Shown here in pieces: positions 8,156-17,010 of a DNA stretch of 35,707 nucleotides (the first letter of the stretch is position 1; each line of letters opens with the position of its first letter). Origin of the DNA: Giesbergeria sp. Lineage in GTDB: Bacteria; Pseudomonadota; Gammaproteobacteria; Burkholderiales; Burkholderiaceae_C. The DNA is taken from contig JAKLLE010000037.1 of assembly GCA_023150295.1 (NCBI GenBank), positions 1 to 35,707 of the forward strand. Direction: 5' to 3'. The notes beneath the pieces were generated by a model. The model worked only from the letters and a program-made list of their open reading frames with translations. It searched no databases and was not told where the DNA came from. A program made the position numbers and the translations under genes.

Positions 8156-8182
8156 AACCCGGTGCCCTGCACCGGGTTTTTT
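8156..8182 (+). terminator. intrinsic terminator of the histone H1-like gene
   Basis: AACCCGGTGC at 8156-8165 and GCACCGGGTT at 8169-8178 form a perfect 10-bp stem with a 3-nt loop, running into a T6 tract at 8177-8182. It begins 25 bp after the stop codon and is the clearest plus-strand intrinsic terminator in the window. Confidence 0.92.
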
Positions 8183-8191
8183 GTCGACATT

Positions 8192-9106
8192 TCAGATTGC
8201 GCGCGTCGCTGGATCAAAGTCCAGCGTGTAGTTCTGAGGGCCGCGCGCAGCAATCTTGAGGGCACCCATGCGGTTGCCCAGTGCGGCACAGCGATCCAAG
8301 GGCCAGCCCTGCCCCAAGCCAAACAGAAGCGCCCCACGCCACGCATCCCCGCACCCCGTCGGGTCGACCACCGCAACCGGTGCTATCGGCGGCACAGTCG
8401 TGCATTCACCTTGCACCCAGACCTCACAGCCCTGGCCGCCCAGCGTCACCACCATTCCCTGCACCCGGTGCGACAGTGCGGCCAGATCCAGACCTGTACG
8501 CTCACACAGCATCTTGCCTTCGTAGTCGTTGACGGTCACCCAGGTGGCCAGCTCCACAAAATGCAGCAACTCCGGGCCAGAAAACATGGGCAGGCCCTGC
8601 CCTGGATCGAACACGAAGGGAATACCGGCATCGTGCATCTGCTGCGCGTGCTGCAGCATGGCGTCGCGCCCATCAGGGGCGATGATCCCCAGACGGATGC
8701 CCTGGGTGTTGCCCCCGCCGATGCGCAGGGAGTGTGCCTGCATCATGGCACCAGGGTGGAAAGCCGTGATCTGGTTGTTGTCGCGGTCGGTCATGATCAT
8801 GGCCTGCGCGGTGTAGGTGTCCTGCACCTGCTCCACACAGCGGGTGCTGATGCCCAGCGCCTGCAGGCGCTCCAGGTAGCCCGCCCCATCGCTGCCCAGC
8901 ATGGCCATGGGCACAGGCTCGCCGCCCAACAAACGCAGGCTGTAGGCAATGTTGCCTGCACACCCCCCAAAGTCGCGCCGCAGTGCAGGCACCAGAAAAG
9001 ACACATTCAGGATGTGCAACTGATCGGGAAGGATCTGCTCGGCAAAACGCCCTTCGAAGCCCATGATGGTGTCAAAGGCCATCGAGCCACAAATCAATAC
9101 AGCCAT
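8192..9106 (-). CDS. PfkB-family carbohydrate/nucleoside kinase
   Basis: A 304-residue member of the ribokinase/PfkB family, most like bacterial adenosine-kinase-type sugar or nucleoside kinases. The family signatures are present: an N-terminal FGGCAGNIAYSLRLLGG (the GG motif near residue 47) and a C-terminal VDPTGCGDAWRGALLFG containing the catalytic Asp. The anion-hole motif reads GCGD where GAGD is usual. Substrate cannot be told from sequence. The ATG at 9106 gives MAVLICGSMAFD, the expected first strand. It is the last gene of the accB-accC-prmA-DUF3426 run, 35 bp after the preceding gene. Confidence 0.82.
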   Translation of the reverse strand: MAVLICGSMAFDTIMGFEGRFAEQILPDQLHILNVSFLVPALRRDFGGCAGNIAYSLRLLGGEPVPMAMLGSDGAGYLERLQALGISTRCVEQVQDTYTAQAMIMTDRDNNQITAFHPGAMMQAHSLRIGGGNTQGIRLGIIAPDGRDAMLQHAQQMHDAGIPFVFDPGQGLPMFSGPELLHFVELATWVTVNDYEGKMLCERTGLDLAALSHRVQGMVVTLGGQGCEVWVQGECTTVPPIAPVAVVDPTGCGDAWRGALLFGLGQGWPLDRCAALGNRMGALKIAARGPQNYTLDFDPATRAI

Positions 9107-9141
9107 GGTTTCTTTCGTTGGTTTCGCCGCATGAGCGGCGT

Positions 9142-10593
9142 TCAGGGATAAAAGGCGATCACCCGGTAGCCCGTGATGCGCGCCCCCGATGGGGTGAGCA
9201 CCAGGGCGCGAGACACACTCCACTCGCCCCGGGCCGCCAGCTCTTGCGGCGCATTCCAGTGTTCGGGCAGCAGCACGCGCCGCAGCACCGGCTGGTCCGC
9301 CGCATCGGTCAGGGTCAGTTCCAAGGCAGGCATGGCCACCGCCAGGGATGAGCGGTTCTTGAGCACCAAGGACAGTTGGTACTCGTCGCCACGCAGCTTC
9401 TGGAACGAGGAGCTGTCCACCTCCACAGCAGCAATATCTCGGCGGGCAGCCAGCACGCAACCCATGCGTGCGCACACGGCTTGCAGTCCCGGCTTCAGGG
9501 CGGGAATGCGCGCTGCCAGTTCGTCGCGCTCCAACACAGCCACCTGCAGTGCCAATAAGGCCAGCAGCGCGAGCGATGCCATCGAGAGCAGCACACGCAC
9601 CCAGGGCTTGCGCCAGAAGGCTTTGCGCTGTGCCGCCCGCATGAACGACAACTCCTGCACCCCTGGTTCGGCAGCGTCCTCGGGGTCTTCCGGCAACACG
9701 GTGGAAGACCCCGTGGCACCGGCCACGTCAGCCTTTGCAGGAGCGGGCGTCTGCAATGGGCCTTGGGCATCCTCCTCGCGTGCCTGAGCGTCTGCCCCCC
9801 TGGCTGCGGGAGGCGCCGACGCAGTCCCGTCCCCGTCCTTGGATCCATGCGGCTCTGGATCGACCGCCATACTTCCCGACGCCTGGGAGGGCGGACGCAG
9901 CGGCGAAAAATCGCTGCCCCTGTCCTTGGGCAGAAGCTCCAAGGCAGGCGCGCCCAACCCGGCGGGAGGCACCAACGGAACCTCCTGCGATTCGTTCACC
10001 GGCGCGGGCGCTCCATCCCCCGCCTTCGCAGGCGATGGCAATTCAATGCGCGGCCAGTCCATCGTTGCGCCAGCGTCGACAGAGGACTCGGTGTCCCCGA
10101 ACGACGGCGCCTGAACCGGCAACACCGCCTCTGCGGGCGCGCCATCCTCAGCGCCGGAACCCTGCACCAGGAATGCAGGAACCACCGGATCGGGCACCTG
10201 CAAAACCGCTGCCGGAGAGGTCAAGGGAACACGGTGCGGGGGAGCCAGATCGGGGGCAGAGACCTCAGGCCCGGAAGGCGGCGCACTGGTGACTGGCTCC
10301 GCGCGCAATGGCGCGGCGGGGGCCTTCGGCAGTATCGTGGTTGGCGCACCTTCGGCTGCGCCCCAAATCCGGCCCACAGGCTCGGTTCGACGCACGGGTG
10401 CAGGCGGGGGACGCAGACGGTCCAAAGCCATGTCTGGCAGCAAAGGCGCTGGCGCATGGGCCTGGAGGTGGGCCGAGGCATCGAACACCAACTGGCACTG
10501 CCCGCAGCGCACCCACCCGTCGGAGATGCGCAACTGATCTGCCACCACCTTGAACAGGGTTCCACAGGACGGGCAGCGGGTGGTCTGGCTCAT
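9142..10593 (-). CDS. zinc-ribbon / DUF3426 membrane protein
   Basis: A 483-residue protein of three parts. The N-terminal zinc ribbon (MJ0042 type) has CPSCGTLF and RCGQCQLVF. A roughly 280-residue Pro/Ala/Ser/Glu-rich middle is probably disordered. One transmembrane helix (about residue 335-360, VLLSMASLALLALLALQVAVL) leads to a C-terminal DUF3426 domain with alternating beta-type sequence. The arrangement puts the zinc ribbon in the cytoplasm and DUF3426 in the periplasm. Function is unknown. The gene follows prmA by 62 bp, a conserved neighbourhood in Burkholderiales as I recall. Confidence 0.82.
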   Translation of the reverse strand: MSQTTRCPSCGTLFKVVADQLRISDGWVRCGQCQLVFDASAHLQAHAPAPLLPDMALDRLRPPPAPVRRTEPVGRIWGAAEGAPTTILPKAPAAPLRAEPVTSAPPSGPEVSAPDLAPPHRVPLTSPAAVLQVPDPVVPAFLVQGSGAEDGAPAEAVLPVQAPSFGDTESSVDAGATMDWPRIELPSPAKAGDGAPAPVNESQEVPLVPPAGLGAPALELLPKDRGSDFSPLRPPSQASGSMAVDPEPHGSKDGDGTASAPPAARGADAQAREEDAQGPLQTPAPAKADVAGATGSSTVLPEDPEDAAEPGVQELSFMRAAQRKAFWRKPWVRVLLSMASLALLALLALQVAVLERDELAARIPALKPGLQAVCARMGCVLAARRDIAAVEVDSSSFQKLRGDEYQLSLVLKNRSSLAVAMPALELTLTDAADQPVLRRVLLPEHWNAPQELAARGEWSVSRALVLTPSGARITGYRVIAFYP

Positions 10594-10655
10594 GGGCTGT
10601 GGATTGTAGGGCCGGCTCGTCGCGGGCGGCGCATCGCAGGGGGCAGTGTGGCGCG

Positions 10656-11543
10656 TCAGCGCCGGGCGGTCATCAGGATCCAGCCGTCTTCCTGGTCGGC
10701 CACCGTGAGCGCCAGCCACGGGGCGTAGGCCTGCATCAATTCGTCGGCCTGGCGCTCCAGAATGCCCGCCAGCACCAGGTGCCCGCCTGGGGCCACATGG
10801 CTGCACAGCAGCGGGGCCAGCACCCGCAAGGGCGTGGCCAAAATATTGGCGAGCACAGTCTGGTAGCTGCCCTGGGCCAGCTCTGGCAGCCCCGTGCGCA
10901 ACTGCACGCCATTGGCCTGCGCATTGAGCGCTGCGGACTCCACAGCCGCTGGGTCGATGTCGACCGCATCGATGTCCGTCGCGCCAAACTTGGCCGCACC
11001 AATGGCCAAAATGCCCGAGCCACAACCGTAGTCCAGCACCCTGCCCAATGCGGCTGGGTTACCCTGGCGCGCAATCCAGCGCAAGCACATACGTGTGGTG
11101 GGATGCGTGCCGGTGCCGAACGCCAGGCCTGGGTCCAGACGTATCACCCGCTGCGCCTGCGCGGGCGGCTCGTGCCAGGTGGGCACGATCCAGAAATCGG
11201 GCGTGATGTCCACCGGCGCAAACTGCGACTGCGTCAGCCGCACCCAGTCCTGATCCTGCAACGGCGCCAGCGCCAACACGGTACAGCCCTCAAAAAAGTC
11301 CTGTGCGGCCAGCAGCGCCTGTGCTTCGAGCGCGGCCTCCTCGGTGGCAAACAAGGCCACCACCTTGCTGCGCTGCCAGCCCGCCTGGGGCGGCGGCATG
11401 CCGGGCTCACCAAAGAGTGCCTGCTCGGCGTCGGTCTGCGCGTCAGCATCTTCGACCGACACGCTGAGCGCTTCCAGCGCTTCCAGCGCCTCGCTCAAGG
11501 TTTCCACCCGGTCTTGCGGGCACAGCAGGCTCAGTTCATGCAT
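10656..11543 (-). CDS. prmA: ribosomal protein L11 methyltransferase PrmA
   Basis: A 295-residue S-adenosylmethionine methyltransferase that trimethylates ribosomal protein L11. An N-terminal substrate-recognition domain (about 1-110) precedes the Rossmann domain. The Rossmann domain has the SAM loop DYGCGSGILAIGAAKFGA, the acidic VDIDPAAV, and the NILA motif (VLANILATPL) characteristic of PrmA. The signature FGTGTHPTTRMCL lies just before the SAM loop. Length is that of E. coli PrmA. The ATG at 11543 gives the typical MHELSL start. It lies 46 bp downstream of accC in the same run. Confidence 0.95.
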   Translation of the reverse strand: MHELSLLCPQDRVETLSEALEALEALSVSVEDADAQTDAEQALFGEPGMPPPQAGWQRSKVVALFATEEAALEAQALLAAQDFFEGCTVLALAPLQDQDWVRLTQSQFAPVDITPDFWIVPTWHEPPAQAQRVIRLDPGLAFGTGTHPTTRMCLRWIARQGNPAALGRVLDYGCGSGILAIGAAKFGATDIDAVDIDPAAVESAALNAQANGVQLRTGLPELAQGSYQTVLANILATPLRVLAPLLCSHVAPGGHLVLAGILERQADELMQAYAPWLALTVADQEDGWILMTARR

Positions 11544-11589
11544 GTTCAGGTTTCCCGCAAATGGCGCCCGGCGTGGGCACCTGCTTCAC

Positions 11590-12939
11590 TCAGCGCTGGC
11601 GCTGCGACAGCCACTCTTCCAGGTAGTGGATGTTGGTGCCGCCTTCCATGAACTTGGCGTCCACCATCAGTTCGCGGTGCAGGGGCACGTTGGTGTTGAT
11701 GCCTTCGATCACGGTCTCGGACAGGGCCGTGCGCATGCGGGCCAGTGCCTGCTCGCGCGTGTCGCCGTGCACGATGAGCTTGCCGATCATCGAGTCGTAG
11801 TTGGGCGGTACAAAGTAGTTGGTGTAGGCGTGGGAGTCCACGCGCACGCCCGGCCCGCCCGGTGCATGCCACATCGTGATCCGCCCCGGCGAGGGGATGA
11901 ACTTGTAGGGATCCTCCGCATTGATGCGGCACTCGATGGCATGGCCTCGAATCTCGATCTGGCGCTGGGTGAAGGGCAACTTTTCGCCCGCAGCCACCAT
12001 GATCTGCGTCTTGACGATGTCCACGCCCGTGATCCATTCGGTCACCGGATGCTCCACCTGCACGCGGGTGTTCATTTCGATGAAATAGAACTCGCCGTTC
12101 TCGTAGAGGAACTCGAACGTGCCCGCACCCCGATAACCGATCTTCTTGCACGCAGCAACGCAGCGGTCGCCAATGCGGTCGATGAGCCGCCGTGCAATGC
12201 CGGGCGCAGGCGCCTCCTCGATCACCTTCTGGTGGCGCCGCTGCATGGAGCAGTCGCGCTCGCCCAGGTACACGGCGTTGCGGTGCTTGTCGGCCAGGAT
12301 CTGGATTTCTATGTGGCGCGGGTTCTGGAGGAATTTCTCCATGTAGACCGCCGGGTTGCCAAACGCAGCGCCCGCTTCGGCCTTGGTCATCTGCACCGCG
12401 TTGATGAGCGCCGCCTCGGTGTGCACCACACGCATGCCACGCCCGCCACCGCCCCCTGCCGCCTTGATGATGACGGGGTAGCCCACCGCCTTGGCAATGC
12501 GCTTGATCTGCACCGGATCGTCGGGCAGTTCGCCGTCCGATCCCGGCACGCAGGGCACGCCCGCCTTGATCATGGCCTGCTTGGCCGAGACCTTGTCGCC
12601 CATGATGCGGATCGATTCGGGCGACGGGCCAATGAACTGGAAGCCGCTGCGCTCCACACGCTCGGCAAAGTCGGCGTTCTCCGACAAAAAACCGTAGCCT
12701 GGGTGGATGGCCTCGGCATCGGTCACCTCGGCCGCCGAGATGATGGCCGGCATGTTGAGGTAGGACAGCGGCGAGGGCGCCGGGCCAATGCAGACGGCTT
12801 CCTCGGCGAGCTTGACGTACTTGGCATCGCGGTCGGCCTCGGAATAGACCATCACCGCCTTGATGCCCAGTTCGTGGCAGGCGCGCTGGATTCGGAGGGC
12901 GATTTCGCCGCGATTGGCGACCAGAATCTTTTTAAACAT
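11590..12939 (-). CDS. accC: acetyl-CoA carboxylase, biotin carboxylase subunit
   Basis: A 449-residue biotin carboxylase that uses ATP and bicarbonate to carboxylate biotin on AccB, the first half-reaction of malonyl-CoA synthesis. The start [17 protein letters not shown] is diagnostic. The glycine-rich ATP-grasp loop [14 protein letters not shown] and the active-site segment [13 protein letters not shown] are intact, and the C-terminal biotin carboxylase domain is complete. It lies 177 bp downstream of accB on the same strand; the spacer shows no good terminator. The upstream open frame was not used because AccC is known to start at MFKK or an equivalent. Confidence 0.97.
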   Translation of the reverse strand: MFKKILVANRGEIALRIQRACHELGIKAVMVYSEADRDAKYVKLAEEAVCIGPAPSPLSYLNMPAIISAAEVTDAEAIHPGYGFLSENADFAERVERSGFQFIGPSPESIRIMGDKVSAKQAMIKAGVPCVPGSDGELPDDPVQIKRIAKAVGYPVIIKAAGGGGGRGMRVVHTEAALINAVQMTKAEAGAAFGNPAVYMEKFLQNPRHIEIQILADKHRNAVYLGERDCSMQRRHQKVIEEAPAPGIARRLIDRIGDRCVAACKKIGYRGAGTFEFLYENGEFYFIEMNTRVQVEHPVTEWITGVDIVKTQIMVAAGEKLPFTQRQIEIRGHAIECRINAEDPYKFIPSPGRITMWHAPGGPGVRVDSHAYTNYFVPPNYDSMIGKLIVHGDTREQALARMRTALSETVIEGINTNVPLHRELMVDAKFMEGGTNIHYLEEWLSQRQR

Positions 12940-13116
12940 GTTGTTTGTCCACCATGCGACGTGATGAATGCGAACGCAGCGCCTGCAAAGGAAGCGCCCC
13001 GCACAAGGGCGACCAGCATTCCCGCATTCGGGCGTTGGCCATATCCCCCCTATCGGAGACGGCAGCCCCACGAAAGAAGAAAGGAGCTGCACCGCCGCTC
13101 ACGGGCTTGCTCCCGA

Positions 13117-13572
13117 TCACTCGATCACGAACAGGGGTTGACCGTATTCCACCGCCTGACCGTTTTCGCCCAGGATGCGCGTGACGGTGCCAGACTTGTC
13201 GGCCTCGATCTCGTTGAGAATCTTCATGGCCTCGATGATGCAGATGGTCTCGCCCTCTTTCACCTGGCTGCCAACTTCCACAAAGGGCTTGGCACCGGGG
13301 CTGGAGGAGCGGTAGAACGTCCCCACCATGGGCGACTTGACGACATGGCCCTTGATTTCGGCGGCGGCAGGTGCGGGCAACTCGGCGACCGCTGCAGCGG
13401 GCTGGCTTGGGGCGGCTGCCGGTGCAGGCGCGGCGGCAGGTACATACTGCTGTACCACGGTCGGGCCGCTTTTGACGATGCGAACCTTGCCCTCGGCCTC
13501 GGTGATTTCCAGTTCGGAAACGTTGGACTCGGAGACCAGGTCAATCAGGGTCTTGAGTTTGCGCAAATCCAT
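13117..13572 (-). CDS. accB: acetyl-CoA carboxylase, biotin carboxyl carrier protein
   Basis: A 151-residue BCCP. The N-terminal region ([13 protein letters not shown]) is followed by an Ala/Pro-rich flexible linker (about 45-72) and the biotinyl domain with the target Lys117 in [10 protein letters not shown]. It carries biotin between AccC and the carboxyltransferase AccAD. A Shine-Dalgarno-like GGGAG lies directly before the ATG. Upstream on the minus strand, TACATT (13611-13606) could be the -10 box. accB starts the run that continues through accC, prmA, the DUF3426 gene and the PfkB-type kinase. Confidence 0.96.
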   Translation of the reverse strand: MDLRKLKTLIDLVSESNVSELEITEAEGKVRIVKSGPTVVQQYVPAAAPAPAAAPSQPAAAVAELPAPAAAEIKGHVVKSPMVGTFYRSSSPGAKPFVEVGSQVKEGETICIIEAMKILNEIEADKSGTVTRILGENGQAVEYGQPLFVIE

Positions 13573-13689
13573 GGGAGCTCCCTCAGCAAAACTGAACAGG
13601 GCGCGAATGTACCCCAATTCACCCCATCGCGGGCCTACGATCGACTTTTTTATTCAATAGCTGTCATCTTCAAGACTGCAACCCACCCA

Positions 13690-14292
13690 CTACCCCAGAC
13701 CGGCCCAGGCCTTGAGATCACTCGCAGTCACCTGTCCCATTTTACGGTGCAAGATGCGCTGATCTGCACCGAAAAGCACAGAAAACGGCAGCCCGCCATG
13801 CAAATTGCCCAGGGAACGGGCCAGTTCGATTCCGCCCTGTCCGGCCATCGCCACCGGGAAGGCCACCGGCGATCGCGCCAGGAAATCCTTGACGGATGCC
13901 AGCTGATCGACCGCAATTCCGAGCACCTGCCAGTTTTTGGCTGCATTTTCACGGTAAAAACTGTCCAGCAAGGGCAGTTCGGCAATGCAGGGCGGGCACC
14001 AGGTGGCCCAAAAGTTCACCAAGAGCGGCTTGCCTTGCAGGGATCGCATGGACAGGTGAGCACCGGCAGGCGTTTCAAAGCTGCGATCCCAGAACGCGTG
14101 GCCTGCGTCCTGCTCGGCAGCGCTGGGACGGCTGCGCCACCAGGCCCAGCCCCCGCCAGCCGCCGCCGAGGCAATGCCCACACCACCCAGCAGCACCCAT
14201 TGCCGGCGCGACAGCAACGATGCCTCCCCTGCAGACGCCCTCAACTCGGCCTGTGCTGGATCTTGCGCTTCATCCGTCATGCGCTGATTCAC
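13690..14292 (-). CDS. TlpA-like membrane-anchored thioredoxin
   Basis: A 200-residue TlpA/ResA-type thiol-disulphide oxidoreductase. The N-terminus has a twin-Arg followed by a hydrophobic stretch (SRRQWVLLGGVGIASAAAGGG), which could be a Tat-type signal anchor. The thioredoxin domain carries WATWCPPC (Cys99 and Cys102) and should face the periplasm. It probably reduces cytochrome c or other periplasmic disulphides. The GTG at 14292 was chosen: it overlaps the upstream stop (GTGA) and has GGAG 8 nt ahead. An ATG at 14280 would shorten it by four residues. accB lies about 120 bp further on and may have its own promoter. Confidence 0.88.
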   Translation of the reverse strand: MNQRMTDEAQDPAQAELRASAGEASLLSRRQWVLLGGVGIASAAAGGGWAWWRSRPSAAEQDAGHAFWDRSFETPAGAHLSMRSLQGKPLLVNFWATWCPPCIAELPLLDSFYRENAAKNWQVLGIAVDQLASVKDFLARSPVAFPVAMAGQGGIELARSLGNLHGGLPFSVLFGADQRILHRKMGQVTASDLKAWAGLG

Positions 14293-14885
14293 GTTTCGTT
14301 CTCCAACAAGCGGCGCAGGGCCTGTGCATCGCCCCGGGGCGGGCGACCCTTGCGATCGGCACGCAACGCACCGCGCAGGTCGTCCAGGTCATACACCAAC
14401 AGGTGCACCCCCACCACCAAGCCCAGCGCCCGGTGCGGACAGGCAACACTGAGCACATCCACCGGCTGGCCGTGCAAACCCGGCACGGAGCCAGGTTCGT
14501 AGTTCACGCCCTGGTTGATCAGGGCGATCTCGGCCGATTTCGGATCATCGCAAAACAACTGCAGGTAAATGTCCGACAGACGCGTGGCCGTGCCGTGCCA
14601 GACGGCACCACCAATGTGGGGCCGGAACGCCGCCAGCCGCTCCATCCACTCCAGCGCCAGCGCGCGCAAGGCGCGCAGCTCGGTGGGCTGGGTGTCGGCG
14701 CAATACAGGGCTATGTGCTCGCGCACCGCGTCCTCGACCACATCGTTGTCCGGCAAAGGGCTGCGCGCAGGCAGCCCCAGCAGCTTGACGGCCCGCCGCT
14801 TGGCGGGGCCATACTCCAGCCCTTCCTCCACCACCATGCGGGCGGCGGCCTGGGCGATTTCGGCGTCAAGGGGCGAGGAAGTCAT
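14289..14885 (-). CDS. conserved hypothetical protein upstream of the TlpA gene
   Basis: A 198-residue soluble protein that I do not recognise with confidence. It has an all-helical N-terminal half (EEGLEYGPAKRRAVKLLG). A region resembling a compact alpha/beta enzyme fold (GAVWHGTATRLSDIYLQLF, CDDPKSAEIALINQG) and a basic C-terminus (RADRKGRPPRG) follow. The GAVWHGTATRLSDIYLQLF segment faintly recalls nucleotidyltransferases, but I cannot support that further. It overlaps the thioredoxin gene by 4 bp (GTGA), so the two are translationally coupled. It is divergent from mpl with about 160 bp between them. Confidence 0.75.
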   Translation of the reverse strand: MTSSPLDAEIAQAAARMVVEEGLEYGPAKRRAVKLLGLPARSPLPDNDVVEDAVREHIALYCADTQPTELRALRALALEWMERLAAFRPHIGGAVWHGTATRLSDIYLQLFCDDPKSAEIALINQGVNYEPGSVPGLHGQPVDVLSVACPHRALGLVVGVHLLVYDLDDLRGALRADRKGRPPRGDAQALRRLLENET

Positions 14886-14974
14886 AGCAAGCGCATTGTG
14901 ACCGCTGCGCCACCCAGGCACGCAGATCCCCCCGCACAGCCCAGGGACGCCCAGGCCCTGCGGACACAGAAAAT

Positions 14975-15029
14975 GCTATTATTTTGATAGCTGTTTGCGC
15001 AATTAGAATGCGCCCTGAGTGCCAATTTT
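14975..15029 (+). repeat. 55-bp two-hairpin dispersed repeat, copy A
   Basis: Co-linear with the other four copies without gaps. Stem 1 is GCTAT-7 nt-ATAGC (14975-14991). Stem 2 is GCGCA-7 nt-TGCGC. It ends in the conserved GCCAATTTT. It occupies the gap between the 198-aa gene and mpl and ends 18 bp before the mpl start. Confidence 0.85.
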
Positions 15030-15046
15030 CTTCAAATTACACACCC

Positions 15047-16465
15047 ATGCACATCCATATCCTGGGCATCTGCGGAACCTTCATGGGCGGGCTGGCCGCG
15101 CTGGCGCGCGCAGCAGGCCATCGCGTCACGGGCTGCGACGCGGGCGTTTACCCCCCCATGAGCGACCAACTGCGCGCATTGGGCATCGACCTGATCGAGG
15201 GCTACGGCGCGGACCAGTTGGCATTGCAGCCGAATCTGTACGTCATTGGCAACGTGGTGAGCCGCGCGCGCCTGGCCGACGGCAGCCCCAAGTTCCCGCT
15301 GATGGAGGCCATTCTGGACAGCGGCGCCGCCTACACCAGCGGCCCCCAGTGGCTCAGCGAACATGTGCTGCAGGGGCGCCATGTGCTGGCCGTGGCAGGC
15401 ACCCACGGCAAGACCACCACCACGTCGATGCTGGCCTGGATCCTGGAATGCGTGGGCCAGCAGCCAGGCTTTCTGGTGGGTGGGGTTCCGTTGAACTTTG
15501 GCGTGTCGGCTCGCCTGGGCGCAGACCGGCGCCCGCAACCGGGTGCTGGCCCCATGGGAGATGCGCCGCTGTTCGTGATCGAGGCCGATGAATACGACAC
15601 GGCCTTTTTCGACAAGCGCAGCAAGTTCGTGCACTACCGACCGCGCACCGCCGTGCTCAACAACCTGGAGTTCGACCACGCCGACATTTTTGACGACCTG
15701 GGTGCCATCGAGCGCCAGTTCCACCACCTGGTGCGCACCGTCCCGCCTTCAGGCTGCGTGGTGGTCAACGGCCTGGAAGAAAGCCTGACCCGGGTACTGC
15801 ACCAGGGCTGCTGGAGCCCGGTGCTGAGCTTTGGCACCACCGTGAGCGACTTCACCGCGCAGGGCGAACCGCACGATTTCGAAGTGCTCTACCAAAGCCG
15901 CCCAGTCGCCCAGGTGCAATGGGCGCTGGGCGGCGTGCACAACCAGCTCAACGCACTGGCGGCCATGGCAGCAGCCCACCACGTGGGCGTCGCCCCGCAA
16001 GACGCGGCCCAGGCCCTGTCCCAGTTTCAGAACGTGCGTCGCCGCATGGAACAGCGCGGCGTGGTGCGCGGCATCACCGTGTACGACGACTTTGCGCACC
16101 ACCCCACGGCGATCCGCACCACGCTGGACGGGCTGCGTCGGCGCGTGGGCCAGGGCGCGCGGATTCTGGCCGCGTTCGAGCCGCGCAGCAACACCATGAA
16201 ACTGGGCACCATGAAAGCCCAGCTCCCCTGGGCGCTGGAGAGTGCCGATCTGGCGTTCTGCCACACCGCCGGGCTGGACTGGGATGCCGCCGCAGCGCTG
16301 GCGCCCCTGGGTACCGGCCCCGGCGGCCGCGCGCACACCGCCCCCGATGTGGAACGCCTGGTGGCGCAGGTGGTACAGGCCGCACAACCGGGTGACCACA
16401 TCGTCTGCATGAGCAACGGCGCCTTTGGCGGCGTGCACGAGCGCCTGTTGCGGGCGCTGGAGTGA
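15047..16465 (+). CDS. mpl: UDP-MurNAc:L-Ala-gamma-D-Glu-meso-DAP ligase Mpl
   Basis: A 472-residue Mur ligase that reattaches the recycled tripeptide to UDP-MurNAc, joining peptidoglycan recycling to synthesis. The start MHIHILGICGTFMGGLA is the Mpl signature (MurC has a different first loop). The ATP loop AGTHGKTTTTSMLAW, the DEYDTAFFD segment, the central-domain NNLEFDHADIF and the C-terminal FEPRSNTMK are all present. The ATG at 15047 gives this N-terminus. Copy A of the dispersed repeat lies directly upstream and must contribute to the mRNA leader or the promoter. AmpD, which makes the tripeptide substrate, is encoded at 6029. Confidence 0.95.
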   Translation: MHIHILGICGTFMGGLAALARAAGHRVTGCDAGVYPPMSDQLRALGIDLIEGYGADQLALQPNLYVIGNVVSRARLADGSPKFPLMEAILDSGAAYTSGPQWLSEHVLQGRHVLAVAGTHGKTTTTSMLAWILECVGQQPGFLVGGVPLNFGVSARLGADRRPQPGAGPMGDAPLFVIEADEYDTAFFDKRSKFVHYRPRTAVLNNLEFDHADIFDDLGAIERQFHHLVRTVPPSGCVVVNGLEESLTRVLHQGCWSPVLSFGTTVSDFTAQGEPHDFEVLYQSRPVAQVQWALGGVHNQLNALAAMAAAHHVGVAPQDAAQALSQFQNVRRRMEQRGVVRGITVYDDFAHHPTAIRTTLDGLRRRVGQGARILAAFEPRSNTMKLGTMKAQLPWALESADLAFCHTAGLDWDAAAALAPLGTGPGGRAHTAPDVERLVAQVVQAAQPGDHIVCMSNGAFGGVHERLLRALE

Positions 16466-16604
16466 AACACCACCCCCTTGTGGCGCTGCGGGCAGGGGAA
16501 CGCTACCGATGCGGCGGGGCGGCCCTTGCACGGTGGCCCTGGCCTGGGGGCGCACCGCTTTCAAGCGGCAGGGTGCGAAACCGGCAGGATTCGTCGTGCC
16601 AATT

Positions 16605-16659
16605 GCTATTATTTTTATAGCTATTGACGCTTGATGGACGGGCGCTGCAGGCCAATTTC
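16605..16659 (+). repeat. 55-bp two-hairpin dispersed repeat, copy B
   Basis: Stem 1 is GCTAT-7 nt-ATAGC. Stem 2 is reduced to CGC/GCG around the same loop, and the end reads GCCAATTTC. It lies between the convergent ends of mpl and the 103-aa gene and directly abuts the latter's stop codon at 16661. A short AATAGCTGATGG follows, so the stop may itself sit in repeat-flanking DNA. Confidence 0.88.
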
Positions 16660-16660
16660 A

Positions 16661-16972
16661 TCAATAGCTGATGGTCATGCCCTGCAGGTCTATGCGCACC
16701 ACAGGGCGGGCCAGTGCCGCCGAAACAGCCCGCGCAAACAGGCCCAGCCACTGGCGATCGCTCAGGCGGGAGACACCCGCGTCTCGCGCCACGACCAGCA
16801 CCTTGTCGGCCAGCAGCACTTTGCCGCTGGCGCGCAGGGGCTCGCACTCCATGGCGGTGAATTCGCCATCGAGCCAGAGCCGCGCCTCTTCGTGCGCCAT
16901 GGGTTCGACGCCATCGAGTTCGAAACGAAATTCCTGGCTTTGGTCCAGGGACACCGTCACTACGCTTTGCAT
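16661..16972 (-). CDS. hypothetical 103-residue protein
   Basis: A small soluble protein, MQSVVTVSLDQSQEFRFEL at its start, rich in Leu, Ala and acidic residues with no membrane helix. I do not recognise a family. The ATG at 16972 is preceded by GAGAGG, a good Shine-Dalgarno at correct spacing. It follows aroG by about 40 bp on the same strand and probably shares its transcript. Its last codons and stop abut dispersed-repeat copy B, so the C-terminus (MTISY) may have been altered by that element. Confidence 0.65.
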   Translation of the reverse strand: MQSVVTVSLDQSQEFRFELDGVEPMAHEEARLWLDGEFTAMECEPLRASGKVLLADKVLVVARDAGVSRLSDRQWLGLFARAVSAALARPVVRIDLQGMTISY

Positions 16973-17010
16973 GTAGGGCCTCTCAGTGAGAAATTGGAAC
17001 AGCTGCGAGC

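Noticed and set aside
13650-13685. ATTCAATAGCTG between accB and the thioredoxin gene as a sixth copy of the 55-bp repeat
   Set aside because: Only the AATAGCTG part matches; stem 1 is missing its left arm and the second half does not align.
11344-14502. 1052-codon plus-strand open frame over prmA, accC, accB and the thioredoxin gene
   Set aside because: It crosses several clear minus-strand genes and gaps, with no recognisable domain. Composition artefact.
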